Assembly: GCA_964425485.1 (NCBI GenBank)
Contig: CAYRML010000020.1
Location: forward strand, 1 to 20,823
Origin: CAYRML01 sp964425485
GTDB taxonomy: Bacteria; Bacillota; Dehalobacteriia; UBA4068
Length of the DNA stretch: 20,823 nt
Direction of reading: 5' to 3'
Part shown: piece after piece, positions 19,987 through 20,823 of the stretch
Layout: the number at the start of each line of letters is the position of its first letter
How positions within the stretch are numbered: the first letter of the stretch is position 1
Notes under the pieces: generated by a model
Seen by the model: only the letters and a program-made list of their open reading frames with translations
Databases searched by the model: none
Told to the model about the DNA's origin: nothing
Program-made: the position numbers and the translations under genes

Positions 19987-20823
19987 ATGGTTAATAGTAT
20001 TTGGGATAGAAATAACAATAAAACAGGTTTTCGGACCCGCAAAAAAATGCGTCATCGCTTGTGGTGGCTGTTTTTTGTTGTCCTTTCCGTTATCCTGGTT
20101 TCCGCAGCTGCTGTCAGCCCCCAGGTTTCCGTACAGGAAGGGGAAATTGCCCAGGAAGATTTGTTTTATAAAGGCGCTGCTACCACCTATACCAGTGAAG
20201 TCAGAACCAATCAGCTGAAAAATCAGATGGCCGGCCAGGTAGAGCAGATCTATGATATCGATGAATCTGTACTCAATAATATCTTAAGCCAGGTCGAGCA
20301 GTTGTTTAATGATATCAGGCAGGTTAAAAATAATGAGAGTACGGCCCAGGAGCGCGCGCATCAGATCCGCAATTTGGTGCCGGGAGGCTATAGTGACAGC
20401 ATTGTCAATTATATCCTCTCTGCCGACCAAAAAACCGTGACCTATTTGGAAAATGTGCTGACCAACAGCATTGTTAATATTATGCAACCGGGTGTGCTGG
20501 AAGAGGACATAGGCCGGGCCAAAGAAAATATTGCCTTCAAGATTTCCGAGATTGCCAACTCGCCCCAGGCTGTTGCCTTTTTGCAGGCGGTTTTGCCAAT
20601 TTTAGATATTACTTATAACAAGGAATATAATGCTGTTGCTACTGCTGCAGAAGTAGAACGGCTTATGAATGAAGTGGAACCGGTGCAGGTCTCTATCCAG
20701 CCTGGAGAAAAAATATTAAGTAAAGGCACCTTGATTACTGCAGAGCAGGTAGAGGCTTTGCATTTTTTGGGTATGCAATCCCAGGACAATACCATAATTC
20801 CTTATCTGGGCATTATAATCTGG
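19987..20823 (+). CDS. pgpH: 7TM-HD domain protein, c-di-AMP phosphodiesterase PgpH/YqfF, 3' truncated
   Basis: The frame runs open to the right edge (279 codons; full proteins are about 700 residues). The ATG at 19987 follows GAGGT (19978-19982). The protein starts with a basic stretch, then one membrane segment (about residues 25-43, LWWLFFVVLSVILVSAAAV) and the extracytoplasmic 7TMR-HDED domain. That domain's conserved end is visible near residues 235-265 as VQVSIQPGEKILSKGTLIT followed by AEQVEALHFLGM. The last residues, IIPYLGIIIW, begin the second membrane segment. The seven-helix core and the HD phosphohydrolase domain that cleaves c-di-AMP are beyond the window, so the catalytic residues cannot be checked. 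Position after phoH supports the call. Confidence 0.93.
   Translation, partial: MVNSIWDRNNNKTGFRTRKKMRHRLWWLFFVVLSVILVSAAAVSPQVSVQEGEIAQEDLFYKGAATTYTSEVRTNQLKNQMAGQVEQIYDIDESVLNNILSQVEQLFNDIRQVKNNESTAQERAHQIRNLVPGGYSDSIVNYILSADQKTVTYLENVLTNSIVNIMQPGVLEEDIGRAKENIAFKISEIANSPQAVAFLQAVLPILDITYNKEYNAVATAAEVERLMNEVEPVQVSIQPGEKILSKGTLITAEQVEALHFLGMQSQDNTIIPYLGIIIW

Noticed and set aside
1..20823. CRISPR array, prophage, insertion sequence, tRNA or defence system
   Set aside because: No repeat-spacer pattern, transposase, integrase, tRNA fold or toxin-antitoxin pair was seen on either strand; every substantial + strand frame is a known housekeeping or sporulation gene.

Overview
The window is an ordinary chromosomal housekeeping block from a low- to mid-GC member of the Bacillota (Firmicutes) with a sporulation heritage. 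Three things point there: the gene order comEC-holA-rpsT-spoIIP ... lepA-hemW-hrcA-grpE-dnaK-dnaJ-prmA-mtaB ... rpsU-yqfC-yqfD-phoH-pgpH, the sporulation genes spoIIP, yqfC and yqfD, and a DnaK that lacks the ~23-residue insert typical of classical Gram-negative bacteria. A lineage such as the Negativicutes or a clostridial family is possible, but the genus cannot be read from the sequence. All recognised genes lie on the + strand, and nothing looks mobile. A 10-N block inside hinT shows that this is a gapped draft assembly.

Layout. Positions 1-2916 hold the 3' part of comEC (DNA uptake channel) and holA (DNA polymerase III delta). A sigma-A promoter then drives rpsT, whose only sensible start codon is ATT; a terminator follows. 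Next come spoIIP and an unlisted 58-residue membrane/secreted protein in the yqxA position, closed by a strong terminator at 4576-4614. An extended -10 promoter surrounded by two inverted repeats starts murJ, which is translationally coupled (TGATG) to lepA and followed by hemW. A sigma-A promoter with a CIRCE operator opens hrcA-grpE-dnaK-dnaJ, and prmA, mtaB and probably hinT follow with no visible terminator. rpsU (58 residues) has its own promoter, a structured leader and a terminator. Then come a second hairpin and the yqfC-yqfD-phoH-pgpH cluster, with pgpH running off the right edge.

How the genes fit together. HrcA represses its own operon through CIRCE, and GrpE, DnaK and DnaJ form the Hsp70 folding machine. 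PrmA (L11 methylation), MtaB (tRNA ms2t6A synthesis), LepA, S20 and S21 belong to translation. MurJ and SpoIIP act on the cell envelope. YqfC and YqfD are sporulation proteins of the sigma-E class in Bacillus. PgpH degrades c-di-AMP.

I found no undescribed multi-gene system. The observations most worth a second look are the ATT start of rpsT, the dyads over the rpsT and murJ promoters, the rpsU leader with two competing folds, the hairpin and possible sporulation promoter ahead of yqfC, the short yqxA-position protein, a strong palindrome inside hemW, and the local absence of gpr, rsmE and yqeY. No gene-free stretch exceeds about 205 bases.
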